From Mxb001 sp046046455 (GTDB lineage: Bacteria; Actinomycetota; Actinomycetes; S36-B12), in contig JBJOJS010000071.1 of assembly GCA_046046455.1 (NCBI GenBank), forward strand, positions 1-15,064: a stretch of DNA of 15,064 nucleotides. The letters are read 5' to 3'. The position numbers and the translations under genes were made by a program. The notes under the pieces are model-generated. The model ran no database searches, had not been told where the DNA came from, and saw only the letters and a list, made by a program, of their open reading frames with translations. Shown here in pieces: positions 1 through 7,513 of the stretch (position 1 is the first letter of the stretch; each line of letters opens with the position of its first letter).

Positions 1-889
1 CACCGGACGGAGGGACCGGCCCGCACCAGATCGCGTCCCGGCCCTCGATGACGGGCGTGGCCAGCAGGTGCTCCTCCCCCACCCAGACACGACGCTCGGC
101 AGGATCGATGTCGACGACGTAGCGACGGCTCCCCGACGGCGCCGGCTCGCGCAGGTCCAGCCCGCGTCGCTGCCCGATCGTGTAGGCGTAGGCACCGCTG
201 TGCTCACCGAGGACCGCGCCGGTCGCCGCGTCGACGATCTCGCCAGGCTCCTCGCCGAGGTGCTCGCGGAGCCAGCCGGAGGTGTCACCGTCGGGGATGA
301 AGCAGATGTCGTGGCTGTCGGGCTTGTCGGCAACGCGCAGCCCGCGTTCGGCCGCCTCAGCACGCACCGCGGACTTCTCGCTGCCGCCGAGCGGCAGGAG
401 CGAGGCAGCGATCTGCTCGGGAGTGAGCACGGACAGGACGTAGGACTGGTCCTTTGCCGCATCCGCGGCCCGATGCAACTCCGGGCCATGAGATCCGTGG
501 ACGATGCGCGCGTAGTGACCGGTGCACACCGCATCGAAGTCAAGCGCAAGTGCACGATCGAGGACAGCGGCGAACTTGATGGTTTCGTTACAGCGCAGAC
601 ACGGATTGGGGGTCAGGCCTTCCCGGTACGCCTCGACGAAATCGTCGATGACCTCGCGCGCGAACGTCTCGGAGAGGTCCCATACGTAGTAGGGGATGTC
701 GAGCATGTCGGCGATGCGCCGGGCGTCCTGGGCGTCGGCAATCGAACAGCACCCCTTGGACCGGCCGGTGGTGGACTCGGCTCGACTGAGGGCCAGGTGC
801 ACTCCGACCACCTCGTGGCCGGCATCGACGGCGCGCGCGGCGGCGACAGCGGAGTCGACACCGCCCGAGAGCGCAGCGATGACGCGCAT
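1..889 (-). CDS. mnmA: tRNA 2-thiouridine(34) synthase MnmA, C-terminus off the left edge
   Basis: Cytoplasmic enzyme that activates U34 of Lys/Glu/Gln tRNAs with ATP and inserts sulfur received from a cysteine desulfurase. 296 residues are visible of a family length of roughly 355-370; the C-terminal beta-barrel end lies outside the window. Seen in the translation: PP-loop SGGVDS at residues 8-13, the first catalytic cysteine C97 in NPCLRCN (CxxC, with C100), TGHYAR at 123-128, KDQSYVL at 146-152, and the second catalytic cysteine C196 in DICFIPDGD. Both cysteines needed for persulfide transfer are therefore present. The ATG (887-889) sits one base after the TGA of the desulfurase gene (891-893) and has no Shine-Dalgarno sequence, so translation is probably coupled to that gene. 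The pairing with its sulfur donor supports the call. Family assignment is very secure. Confidence 0.96.
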   Translation of the reverse strand, partial: MRVIAALSGGVDSAVAAARAVDAGHEVVGVHLALSRAESTTGRSKGCCSIADAQDARRIADMLDIPYYVWDLSETFAREVIDDFVEAYREGLTPNPCLRCNETIKFAAVLDRALALDFDAVCTGHYARIVHGSHGPELHRAADAAKDQSYVLSVLTPEQIAASLLPLGGSEKSAVRAEAAERGLRVADKPDSHDICFIPDGDTSGWLREHLGEEPGEIVDAATGAVLGEHSGAYAYTIGQRRGLDLREPAPSGSRRYVVDIDPAERRVWVGEEHLLATPVIEGRDAIWCGPVPPSG

Positions 890-890
890 G

Positions 891-2060
891 TCAGCGCGCG
901 CGCCGCAGGCGCGGGGTCGCAGCGCGGGTGGCGCGCTCGAGGGCAGCGGGCAGCACCGCGATGACGTGATCAACATCGGCCGAGGTACTGGTGCAGCCCA
1001 GGGAGAAGCGCAGGGAGCCGCGCGCGAGCGCGGGGTCGACCCCCATGGCCTCGAGAACGTGCGAGGGTTCGGGCACGCCCGCGGTGCACGCGGATCCGGT
1101 CGAGCACTCGACACCGGCCGCATCGAGGAGCATGAGCAGCGTGTCCCCCTCGCAGCCGGGGAAGGACACGTGCACGTTGCCCGGGAGTCGATCGACCGGA
1201 TCGCCATTGACGATGGCATCGGGCGCGATGCGCTGGATGCCATCGAGGAGATCGGCACGCAGGGCCATCATCCTCGCGGCGTGGTCGGCTTGAGCGGTGA
1301 CCGCGTGGCGCACGGCGACGGCGAGCGCGGCGATCCCCGCGGCATCGAGCGTGCCGGAGCGCACCTCGCGCTCCTGACCGCCACCGTGGACGACGGGGAC
1401 GATGCGCGCGTCGCGACGCAGCACGAGGGCTCCGGTGCCGACGGGGGCTCCGATCTTGTGACCGCTCAGGGCCAGGGACGTGAGTCCAGGCAGCGATCCG
1501 TCTACGGGCAACTGGCCGATGGCCTGCACCGCATCGGTGTGGAAGGGCACCCCGGCCTCGCCGCACGCGGCGGCGATCTCGGCGATCGGCTGCACGGTGC
1601 CGACCTCGTTGTTGGCCCACATCACGGTGCACAGGGCGACACCGGGTCCCAGGCGATCCCGCACGGTGCCGGGATCGACCCGGCCCTGGGCATCCACGGG
1701 GAGCCAGTCGATGTCACGCCCCTGCTCACCCAGCCACGCAACCGGATCGAGTACGGCGTGGTGCTCGATCGCGGAGCAGAGGATGCGCGCCCGCTCCGGT
1801 CGAGCCCAGGCGAGGCCCTTGACCGCGAGATTGTCCGCCTCGGTGCCGCCTGAGGTGAAGATCACCTCGCTGGGTCGCACGCGCAGGTCGTCGCCGATGG
1901 ACTCGCGTGCCTCCTCCACGATGCGACGAGCCGAACGCCCCGCGGCATGCAGTGACGAGGGGTTGCCGACGCGCAGCGCAGCGTCGCGCCACGCCTCCGC
2001 CGCTTCCGGGAGGAGGGCCGTGGTCGCCGCGTGATCGAGATAAGCGCGGTCGGACTGCAC
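891..2060 (-). CDS. iscS: NifS/IscS-type cysteine desulfurase (PLP, class V aminotransferase fold)
   Basis: Converts L-cysteine to alanine and an enzyme-bound persulfide for Fe-S cluster assembly and tRNA thiolation. 389 residues, a normal family length. Visible landmarks: YLDHAATT at 7-14, the PLP-stacking H101, HTDAVQ at 174-179 (D176 and Q179 contact PLP), the Schiff-base lysine K202 in SGHKIGAP, and the persulfide-carrying C325 in STGSAC; C319 is a nearby extra cysteine. It lies 27 bases after etfA and one base before mnmA, so its persulfide is probably delivered at least to MnmA. The start is GTG (2058-2060): the etfA stop TGA is in the same frame 30 bases upstream with no earlier start codon between, so this is the first possible start. 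An AGGAGG sits unusually far away, 18 nt upstream. IscS versus SufS-like subgroup is judged from motif and context; the symbol follows the mycobacterial homologue. Confidence 0.94.
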   Translation of the reverse strand: MQSDRAYLDHAATTALLPEAAEAWRDAALRVGNPSSLHAAGRSARRIVEEARESIGDDLRVRPSEVIFTSGGTEADNLAVKGLAWARPERARILCSAIEHHAVLDPVAWLGEQGRDIDWLPVDAQGRVDPGTVRDRLGPGVALCTVMWANNEVGTVQPIAEIAAACGEAGVPFHTDAVQAIGQLPVDGSLPGLTSLALSGHKIGAPVGTGALVLRRDARIVPVVHGGGQEREVRSGTLDAAGIAALAVAVRHAVTAQADHAARMMALRADLLDGIQRIAPDAIVNGDPVDRLPGNVHVSFPGCEGDTLLMLLDAAGVECSTGSACTAGVPEPSHVLEAMGVDPALARGSLRFSLGCTSTSADVDHVIAVLPAALERATRAATPRLRRAR

Positions 2061-2087
2061 GGAGCCGAGCCTACCCGCCCTCCTGCG

Positions 2088-3044
2088 TCAGTCCTTGCGC
2101 TTGGAGATCTCGTCGGTCAACTGGGGCACCACCGCGAAGAGGTCACCCACGACACCGAAATCGGCCAACTCGAAGATCGGCGCCTCCGGGTCCTTGTTGA
2201 CCACGACGATGGTCTTGGACGTCTGCATGCCGGCGCGATGCTGGATGGCCCCGCTGATGCCGTTGGCGATGTAGAGCTGCGGTGACACGGTCTTGCCGGT
2301 CTGACCGACCTGGAACTGGTGGGGGTACCAACCGGCGTCCGTCGCGGCTCGCGATGCGCCCACAGCGGCACCGAGGGTGTCCGCCAGTGCCTCGACGACG
2401 CCGAATCCCTCGGCTCCGCCAACACCGCGACCACCCGAGACGACGATGGCCGCCTCGCTCAGCTCCGGGCGTCCGCCCTTGCGCGCCACGGTGCGGCCGG
2501 TGACCTTGGCCGACTTCGCCGCAGCCGAGACGTCGGCGTTCACATCGACGCGCGTGCCGGATGCGGCAGCCGCCTCGGGAGCGACCGAGTTGGGACGCAC
2601 CGTGATGATCGGCGTGCCGGTGGACACCTTGGACTTCACGACGGTCGACCCACCGAAGACGCTCTGCGTCGCCGTGAGATCGGAGGCGACTCCGACCGCG
2701 TCCGTGATGACGCCCGAGCTGCTCTTGATGGCGACGCGACCGGCGATCTCCTTGCCCTCGGCAGTGGAGGGGATGAGCACCGCGGCGGCCTGCGAGTCGG
2801 CGAGGACCCGGGCCAGCACCTCGGCCTTGGGCGCGACGAGATAGTCGTCGAGGTCGGCGGACTCGGCGACGTAGACCTTGTCGGCGCCGTACTCACCGAG
2901 GGTGGCGAGCGCATCCGCCGAGGCACCGGTGCCGAGCCAGACCGCAGCGGGGGTCCCCAGGGAGCGAGCGAGGGTCAGCAGCTCGAGCGTGACCTTCTTG
3001 ACCGCACCGTCGGCATGCTCGACGAGCACGAGGATCTCTGACAT
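2088..3044 (-). CDS. etfA: Electron transfer flavoprotein alpha subunit (FixB family)
   Basis: FAD-carrying subunit of the soluble heterodimer that passes electrons from acyl-CoA and related dehydrogenases to the respiratory chain. 318 residues, typical. The N-terminal half is the ETF alpha/beta nucleotide-binding-like fold; the C-terminal FAD domain shows SGGRGVG at 203-209, SRAATDAGW at 231-239, QVGQTGKTVSP at 245-255, the LYIANGISGAIQH signature at 257-269 and NKDPEAPIF at 283-291. The ATG at 3042-3044 is fixed by AGGAGG eight bases upstream (3053-3058), a ribosome site that overlaps the stop codon of etfB, so the two subunits are tightly coupled. No sign of an electron-bifurcating variant can be decided by eye. 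In M. tuberculosis the equivalent pair (fixB-fixA) stands in the same order next to iscS and trmU. Confidence 0.96.
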   Translation of the reverse strand: MSEILVLVEHADGAVKKVTLELLTLARSLGTPAAVWLGTGASADALATLGEYGADKVYVAESADLDDYLVAPKAEVLARVLADSQAAAVLIPSTAEGKEIAGRVAIKSSSGVITDAVGVASDLTATQSVFGGSTVVKSKVSTGTPIITVRPNSVAPEAAAASGTRVDVNADVSAAAKSAKVTGRTVARKGGRPELSEAAIVVSGGRGVGGAEGFGVVEALADTLGAAVGASRAATDAGWYPHQFQVGQTGKTVSPQLYIANGISGAIQHRAGMQTSKTIVVVNKDPEAPIFELADFGVVGDLFAVVPQLTDEISKRKD

Positions 3045-3056
3045 CTCCCAGGCCTC

Positions 3057-3836
3057 CTAGATGAACTTCTGCTCGGACAGGTAATCGGCGATACGCACGC
3101 CGCCTTGACCGTCGTCGGTGACGATCGTGCCGGCCGCCTTGGGCGGCCGTGCGGAGAATTCGTCGACGACACTCCACGCGGCGCCGAGGCCGACGGCGGA
3201 GGGCTCGAGGCCGATATCGGCGATGCCGAGCGTCTCCACCGGCTTCTTCTTGGCCGCCATGATGCCCTTGAAGGACGGGTAGCGCGGCTCGTTGATCTTC
3301 TCCACGACGGACACGACCGCGGGCAAACTCGCCTCCACGGTGTCGAAGCCGTAGTCGGTGAGGCGCTCGATGCGCACGCTGGAACCGTCGACCTCGACCT
3401 TCTGCGCGAAGGTGACCTGGGGCAGTCCCAGTCGCTCGGCAACCATCGCGGGCACGACGCTCATGCGCGCGTCGGTCGACTCCGAGCCGAAGACGATGAG
3501 ATCGAAGTCGCGGCCCTCGAGCACCTTGGCCAGGGCAGCGGAGGTCGCGATCGCGTCGGAGCCGTGGAGGGCGTCGTCGACGACGTGGATGCCGGCGTCG
3601 GCCCCCATGCTCAGGGCCTTGCGGATGGTCTCGGCGGCGCGCTCGGGACCCATGGAGACGACGACGACCTCACCGCCCGCGGACTCGGCAAGGCGCAGGC
3701 ACTCCTCGACGGCGTACTCGTCGAGCTCGTTGAGCACTCCCTCGGCCGACTCGCGGTCCAGGGTGGAGTCGGATGCCTGGAGCTTCTTCTCGGCCCAGGT
3801 GTCGGGGACCTGCTTGACGCAGACGGCGATCTTCAC
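3057..3836 (-). CDS. etfB: Electron transfer flavoprotein beta subunit (FixA family)
   Basis: AMP-binding partner of EtfA; it docks the dehydrogenase and shuttles the electron. 259 residues from the chosen start, close to the usual 250-265. Seen: the N-terminal KIAVCVKQVPDTW, the ALSMGADAGIHV and FGSESTDA segments typical of the AMP-binding core, and the ETF-beta region around the conserved VPAMVAERLGLPQV. Two GTG codons compete. GTG at 3834-3836 (protein beginning MKIAVCVKQVP) has GAGGAG five bases upstream, whereas GTG at 3840-3842 (two residues longer) would have that ribosome site directly abutting it, so I chose 3836. First gene of the etfB-etfA-iscS-mnmA run; a 12-base perfect palindrome lies 37-48 bases upstream of its start and may regulate it. 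Confidence 0.95.
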   Translation of the reverse strand: MKIAVCVKQVPDTWAEKKLQASDSTLDRESAEGVLNELDEYAVEECLRLAESAGGEVVVVSMGPERAAETIRKALSMGADAGIHVVDDALHGSDAIATSAALAKVLEGRDFDLIVFGSESTDARMSVVPAMVAERLGLPQVTFAQKVEVDGSSVRIERLTDYGFDTVEASLPAVVSVVEKINEPRYPSFKGIMAAKKKPVETLGIADIGLEPSAVGLGAAWSVVDEFSARPPKAAGTIVTDDGQGGVRIADYLSEQKFI

Positions 3837-3872
3837 GATCACTCCTCACGGAATCGGACGTTGCCGCCATGT

Positions 3873-3884
3873 TACTCGCGAGTA
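3873..3884. promoter_or_regulatory. Perfect 12-bp palindrome TACTCGCGAGTA, candidate operator of the etfB operon
   Basis: The 111-base divergent spacer between etfB (minus) and the methyltransferase gene (plus) holds this perfect inverted repeat. On the minus strand it overlaps two possible -10 elements, GATACT (3881-3886) and TAACAT (3869-3874). Size and symmetry suit a TetR- or GntR-type dimer. No regulator is encoded in the window, so the protein is unknown; operator function is inference. Confidence 0.4.
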
Positions 3885-3935
3885 TCCCCCTCGGCTCGTC
3901 GAGATCCCGGGCAGCGGCGGCCGCGTCCCATACGG

Positions 3936-3947
3936 CACTCTGGCCCC
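3936..3947 (+). promoter_or_regulatory. Possible leaderless promoter (weak -10 CACTCT) for the 3948 methyltransferase
   Basis: CACTCT (3936-3941) followed by six bases and then the GTG start, the same spacing as the better TATGCT and TAGGCT boxes elsewhere in the window. No Shine-Dalgarno sequence precedes this GTG, which fits a leaderless mRNA. The first base departs from TANNNT, so this is the weakest example. Confidence 0.3.
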
Positions 3948-4733
3948 GTGGATGAGGCCGGCCTGGTGGCCACCGGTGAGCGCACGGCGCCCGGTTTGCC
4001 CGACGAGGAGTACTGGTTCGCCCGCCACGAGATCGCCTATCGCTGGATCGCCGCACGCCTCGCTGCGAGCGAGCGAGCCCGTCCTGTCGTGGTCGACGCC
4101 GGAGCCGGTGAGGGGTACGGCGCGGCGATGCTGGGAGCACGCGGCACCACGATCGCCCTGGAGTACGACCGCGTCGCCTGCGCGCACATCCGGCGTACCT
4201 ACCCCCACGTCGCGGTGGCACAGGCCAACCTCGTCTCACTCCCTCTGAGCAGCGCGAGCGTGGACGTGATCACGTCCCTGCAGGTGGTTGAGCACCTCTG
4301 GGATTTGCGCGGCTTCCTGCGCGAGTGCCGACGCACGCTGCGCGCCGGGGGCCAACTCATCGTCACGACTCCGCAGCGACTCACCTTCTCCCCCGGGCTG
4401 GGTCCGGGAGAGAAGCCCCTCAATCCCTTCCACGTCGAGGAGTTCGACGGAGAGCAGCTCTGCGACCTGCTCGCGGAGGCGGGCTTCACCACCGTGGAGA
4501 TGCGCGGAGTGCACCACGGCGCGCACCTCTCCGCCTGGGAAGGCCAGCACGGCTCCATCGTCACCGCGCAGGTGAGTGCCTCCCTGAGCGGCAACTGGCC
4601 GGATGACCTCGCTCAGACAGTGCACGGCGTGACCGCCGACGACTTCATCATCGATGATCGGCCGTGCGCGGCGGACAGTCCGCGCATCCGCAGCGCCCAG
4701 GATCTCCTGGCGATCGCGTGGGTGTCGGCATGA
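3948..4733 (+). CDS. Class I SAM-dependent methyltransferase (Rv3030-like)
   Basis: Predicted to transfer a methyl group from S-adenosylmethionine. 261 residues with one Rossmann domain: motif I DAGAGEGYG at 50-58, the acidic residue E72 of LEYD that should bind the SAM ribose, LQVVEHL at 111-117, and the post-motif strand LRAGGQLIVTTP at 131-142. The N-terminal signature (TGERTAPGL then YWFARHEIAY, residues 9-31) resembles what I recall of M. tuberculosis Rv3030, a methyltransferase of the methylglucose lipopolysaccharide region. GTG at 3948-3950 starts the protein; the frame is open further upstream, but only antisense to etfB. Its TGA overlaps the ATG of the GH57 gene (ATGA, 4730-4733), so it is co-translated with a branching enzyme and followed by a GT4. 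That makes a sugar hydroxyl of an alpha-glucan the best guess for substrate; this is inference from context. Confidence 0.88.
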   Translation: MDEAGLVATGERTAPGLPDEEYWFARHEIAYRWIAARLAASERARPVVVDAGAGEGYGAAMLGARGTTIALEYDRVACAHIRRTYPHVAVAQANLVSLPLSSASVDVITSLQVVEHLWDLRGFLRECRRTLRAGGQLIVTTPQRLTFSPGLGPGEKPLNPFHVEEFDGEQLCDLLAEAGFTTVEMRGVHHGAHLSAWEGQHGSIVTAQVSASLSGNWPDDLAQTVHGVTADDFIIDDRPCAADSPRIRSAQDLLAIAWVSA

Positions 4734-6253
4734 GTGAGCCACTGGGCCGTTTCGCGCTCGTGCTGCACACGCACCTGCCCTGGGTCGCACACCACGGCAC
4801 GTGGCCCGTCGGCGAGGAGTGGCTGCACCAGGCGTGGGCCACGTCGTACCAACCCCTCTTCGCCATGCTGCGCCGCCGCGCCGCACTGGGCCATCGTCGT
4901 CAACTCACCCTCGGCGTGACGCCCGTGGTGGCCGCACAGTGGGATGACCCGTGCATGGTGCGCGCCCAGCACACGTGGCTCGGTTACTGGCAGACACGCG
5001 CCGCCGGCATGGCAACAGCCGTCGAGTCGGCTCGGCAGCAGACAGGTCGACGCGAGTACGCGGAGGCGACGCGGGCGCTGGCCGACTTCGACGCGCATTG
5101 GAGCGCGGGTGGCTCCGCGGCCCTGCGCCCGCTCGTCGACGCCGGAACGGTCGAGCTCCTCGGCGGTCCGCTCACCCACACCTTCACGCAGCTCATCCCC
5201 GAACGCCTCGCCCAGGCCAGCATGGTTGCGGGTCTCACGGACACCGTGTCCCGGATCGGGAGCCGGCCACGCGGTGCCTGGACCCCGGAGTGCGCCTGGG
5301 AGCCGGGCATGGAGCGACTCTTCGCGGTGTCCGGGGTCGAGCACGTGGTGCTCGATGGTCCGAGCCTGCTCGGTGCCGGCGCGACCACCAGTGCGTCGTG
5401 GCTCCTCGGTGACAGTGACGTCCGCGTGCTCGGGCGGGATCTCGATGTGACGTACCGCGTGTGGTCACCGAAGCGCGGCTACCCCGGTGATCGCTGGTAT
5501 CGCGACTTCCACACCTTCGATCACGAGTGGGGCTTCCGACCGGCTCGCGTCACAGGGCATCACATCCCACCTCACGACAAGGCGCCCTACGACCCCGCCG
5601 CCGCACGCGCGCGCGTCGAGCACGATGCGCACGACTTCGTGAGCGTCGTGCGCGAGCGGCTGCTCTCCCTGCGCGAATCGCAGCGGGGCGCACGGCCACC
5701 GCACGTCGTCGCGGCTTTCGACACGGAACTCTTCGGGCACTGGTGGCACGAGGGGCCCGCGTGGTTGGAGCGCGTGCTCGACCTCCTGCCGCGAGCAGGG
5801 GTGGAGATCGTGACGCTCGCAGACCTCGCCGACGACCCGGCCGGGCGCGTGCATCCGGGCCCCGGATCCTGGGGCCTTGGCAAGGACTGGCATGTCTGGA
5901 CGGGCCCCGAGGACATCGCGGATCGACAGGGCTCCCTGGCGAAGGAGGCATTGGGCGTCCTCGACGTCACGCACCCGCGCCATGAGCGGTCGATGGTGCA
6001 CGACCAGCTCGTGCGTGAGTTGCTCCTCGCGCTCTCGAGCGACTGGGCCTTCATGGTCAGTCACGACTCCGCGGCGGAGTATGCACGTTCGCGCTTCGAC
6101 GGTCATGCACGCGCCACGACGGCCCTAGTGGATGCGCTTCGTGCAGGTCGACGCGATGATGCCGTCCGACGCGCGCAGCACGAAGCCGAGCGCGACCACC
6201 CCTTCGGCGGGCTTGACGCGCGGTCCTTCCTGGGCGAGGCACCGCCCGCCTAG
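4730..6253 (+). CDS. GH57 family 1,4-alpha-glucan branching enzyme (Rv3031-like)
   Basis: Retaining glycoside hydrolase family 57 enzyme predicted to cut alpha-1,4-glucan and re-attach the piece by an alpha-1,6 bond. 507 residues, close to the actinobacterial members. Conserved regions seen: HTHLPWV at 13-19, GGPLTH at 145-150, PECAWEPG at 186-193 with the presumed nucleophile E187, AFDTELFGHWWHEGP at 329-343 with the presumed acid/base D331, and the C-terminal helical block with WGLGKDWHVW (381-390) and SSDWAFM (436-442) typical of GH57 branching enzymes (DUF1957 region). The ATG is chosen because it overlaps the preceding TGA and places LHTHLPW near the N-terminus; an in-frame extension to 4664 exists but lies inside the methyltransferase. 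Known family members also include amylases, so branching activity is inferred from the subfamily and the GT4 neighbour. Confidence 0.92.
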   Translation: MSEPLGRFALVLHTHLPWVAHHGTWPVGEEWLHQAWATSYQPLFAMLRRRAALGHRRQLTLGVTPVVAAQWDDPCMVRAQHTWLGYWQTRAAGMATAVESARQQTGRREYAEATRALADFDAHWSAGGSAALRPLVDAGTVELLGGPLTHTFTQLIPERLAQASMVAGLTDTVSRIGSRPRGAWTPECAWEPGMERLFAVSGVEHVVLDGPSLLGAGATTSASWLLGDSDVRVLGRDLDVTYRVWSPKRGYPGDRWYRDFHTFDHEWGFRPARVTGHHIPPHDKAPYDPAAARARVEHDAHDFVSVVRERLLSLRESQRGARPPHVVAAFDTELFGHWWHEGPAWLERVLDLLPRAGVEIVTLADLADDPAGRVHPGPGSWGLGKDWHVWTGPEDIADRQGSLAKEALGVLDVTHPRHERSMVHDQLVRELLLALSSDWAFMVSHDSAAEYARSRFDGHARATTALVDALRAGRRDDAVRRAQHEAERDHPFGGLDARSFLGEAPPA

Positions 6254-6256
6254 CCC

Positions 6257-6268
6257 TATGCTCACCCG
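6257..6268 (+). promoter_or_regulatory. Leaderless promoter, -10 TATGCT six bases before the GT4 start
   Basis: TATGCT (6257-6262) plus a six-base spacer and then ATG at 6269. It occupies the 15-base gap after the GH57 stop, and no Shine-Dalgarno sequence is present. The arrangement matches leaderless transcripts common in actinobacteria and would let the glycosyltransferase be made independently of the two genes upstream. Confidence 0.5.
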
Positions 6269-7513
6269 ATGCGCGTGCTGCACGTGTCGTGGGAGTACCC
6301 CCCGATCGTCTACGGCGGACTCGGCCGTCACGTGCAGGCACTCACCGACGCGCAGGCTCAGCGCGGCGACGACATCACGGTGCTCACGCAGACATCGGAT
6401 CACCTCACCAACCGTGAGGATGTCAACGGCGTACATGTCCTCCGCGCGCCGCACGATCCCCCCGAGGTGCCCTTCGGAGAGGACACACTGCTGGCGTGGG
6501 TGCTCGGCATGCAGACGGGCATGATCCGCGAGGGATCCGCCCTGGGGTCCGTCGACATCGTGCACGCTCACGACTGGGTGACAGCCCACGCCGCGATCGC
6601 ACTGCGCGACATCCTCGGGGCGCGCGCACTGGTCGCGACGATCCACGCCACCGAGGCGGGGCGACACCAGGGCTGGCTGCCGAGCCCGCTCTCGGATGCC
6701 ATCCACTCCATCGAGCACTGGCTCGTGCATGAAGCGGATCGCGTGATCGCCTGCTCACAGCACATGCGCCGTGAGGTCGAGCAGCTCTTCGCTCCCCCGG
6801 CGGACCACGTGTCGGTCATCGCCAACGGCATCGACCTGCAGCGATGGCGCGCGACGCGCGCACGGACGCAGCGGGCACGCGACGCGCACGGCGCCACGGG
6901 ACCTCTCGTCGTCTTCGTCGGACGCCTGGAGTGGGAGAAGGGGGCCCACACCCTCATCGATGCGCTCCCCCGGCTGCGCCGACGCATCCCCGGCCTGCGG
7001 GCCGTGATCGCCGGCCGCGGAGGCCACGCGGACGAGCTCGAACGACGCGTACGCACCCTGCGCCTGGGGCGCGCCGTCGACTTCGTCGGCTGGCTGCCCG
7101 AGCCGGAGCTCCATGGCCTCATGGCAGCGGCGGATGCCCTCGTGGTGCCGAGCATCTACGAGCCCTTCGGGCTCGTCGCCCTCGAAGGTGCAGCGCTCGG
7201 TGCGCCGCTCGTCGTGGCGCGCACAGGCGGCTTGGCGGAGTTCGTCGACGACGGCGTCACCGGTCGTACCTTCGAGCCGGGAGACACGGCCGGATTGGCC
7301 GAGGCGGTCGCTCGCGCGGTCTCGGATCCCGAGGGATCGGCACGCATGGCCGCGGCCGCACGCACCCGGCTGCGCGACTCCTACGCGTGGTCGCTCATCG
7401 CGGCCCAGACGGATGAGGCCTACACCCGCGCCCTGTCGCACCCGCGGCGTACGCCCCGGCCGGATGTGCCTGTGCGCATCCCCGATCGCTCGGTCAACCT
7501 GCTGCACCCGTAG
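6269..7513 (+). CDS. GT4 family glycosyltransferase, probable alpha-1,4-glucosyltransferase (Rv3032-like)
   Basis: Retaining GT-B glycosyltransferase expected to add glucose to a growing alpha-1,4-glucan. 414 residues. N-terminal Rossmann domain (about 1-190) begins MRVLHVSWEYPP and carries the glycogen-synthase-like loop YGGLGRHV at 15-22 and HAHDW at 99-103; the C-terminal donor domain has FVGRLEWEKG at 216-225 and the E-x7-E motif E298...E306 (YEPFGLVALEGA). The similarity to glycogen synthases of the GT4 kind, the adjacent branching enzyme and the mycobacterial gene order (Rv3030-Rv3031-Rv3032) all favour a glucan elongating enzyme; donor (UDP- or ADP-glucose) cannot be read from sequence. 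ATG 6269 follows a TATGCT box. The last 20 bases overlap the end of the converging acyltransferase gene. Confidence 0.93.
   Translation: MRVLHVSWEYPPIVYGGLGRHVQALTDAQAQRGDDITVLTQTSDHLTNREDVNGVHVLRAPHDPPEVPFGEDTLLAWVLGMQTGMIREGSALGSVDIVHAHDWVTAHAAIALRDILGARALVATIHATEAGRHQGWLPSPLSDAIHSIEHWLVHEADRVIACSQHMRREVEQLFAPPADHVSVIANGIDLQRWRATRARTQRARDAHGATGPLVVFVGRLEWEKGAHTLIDALPRLRRRIPGLRAVIAGRGGHADELERRVRTLRLGRAVDFVGWLPEPELHGLMAAADALVVPSIYEPFGLVALEGAALGAPLVVARTGGLAEFVDDGVTGRTFEPGDTAGLAEAVARAVSDPEGSARMAAAARTRLRDSYAWSLIAAQTDEAYTRALSHPRRTPRPDVPVRIPDRSVNLLHP

Noticed and set aside
696..1853. 385-codon plus-strand open frame opposite the cysteine desulfurase
   Set aside because: No recognisable motif; the opposite strand encodes a complete NifS protein with all catalytic residues. 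Long antisense frames are expected at this GC content.
3105..3947. Upstream extension of the 3948 methyltransferase frame over etfB
   Set aside because: The extra 281 residues are low-information antisense translation of etfB; the methyltransferase homology begins at GTG 3948.
4236..4886. 216-codon minus-strand frame opposite the methyltransferase/GH57 junction
   Set aside because: Spans two well-supported genes on the other strand and shows no domain or ribosome site.
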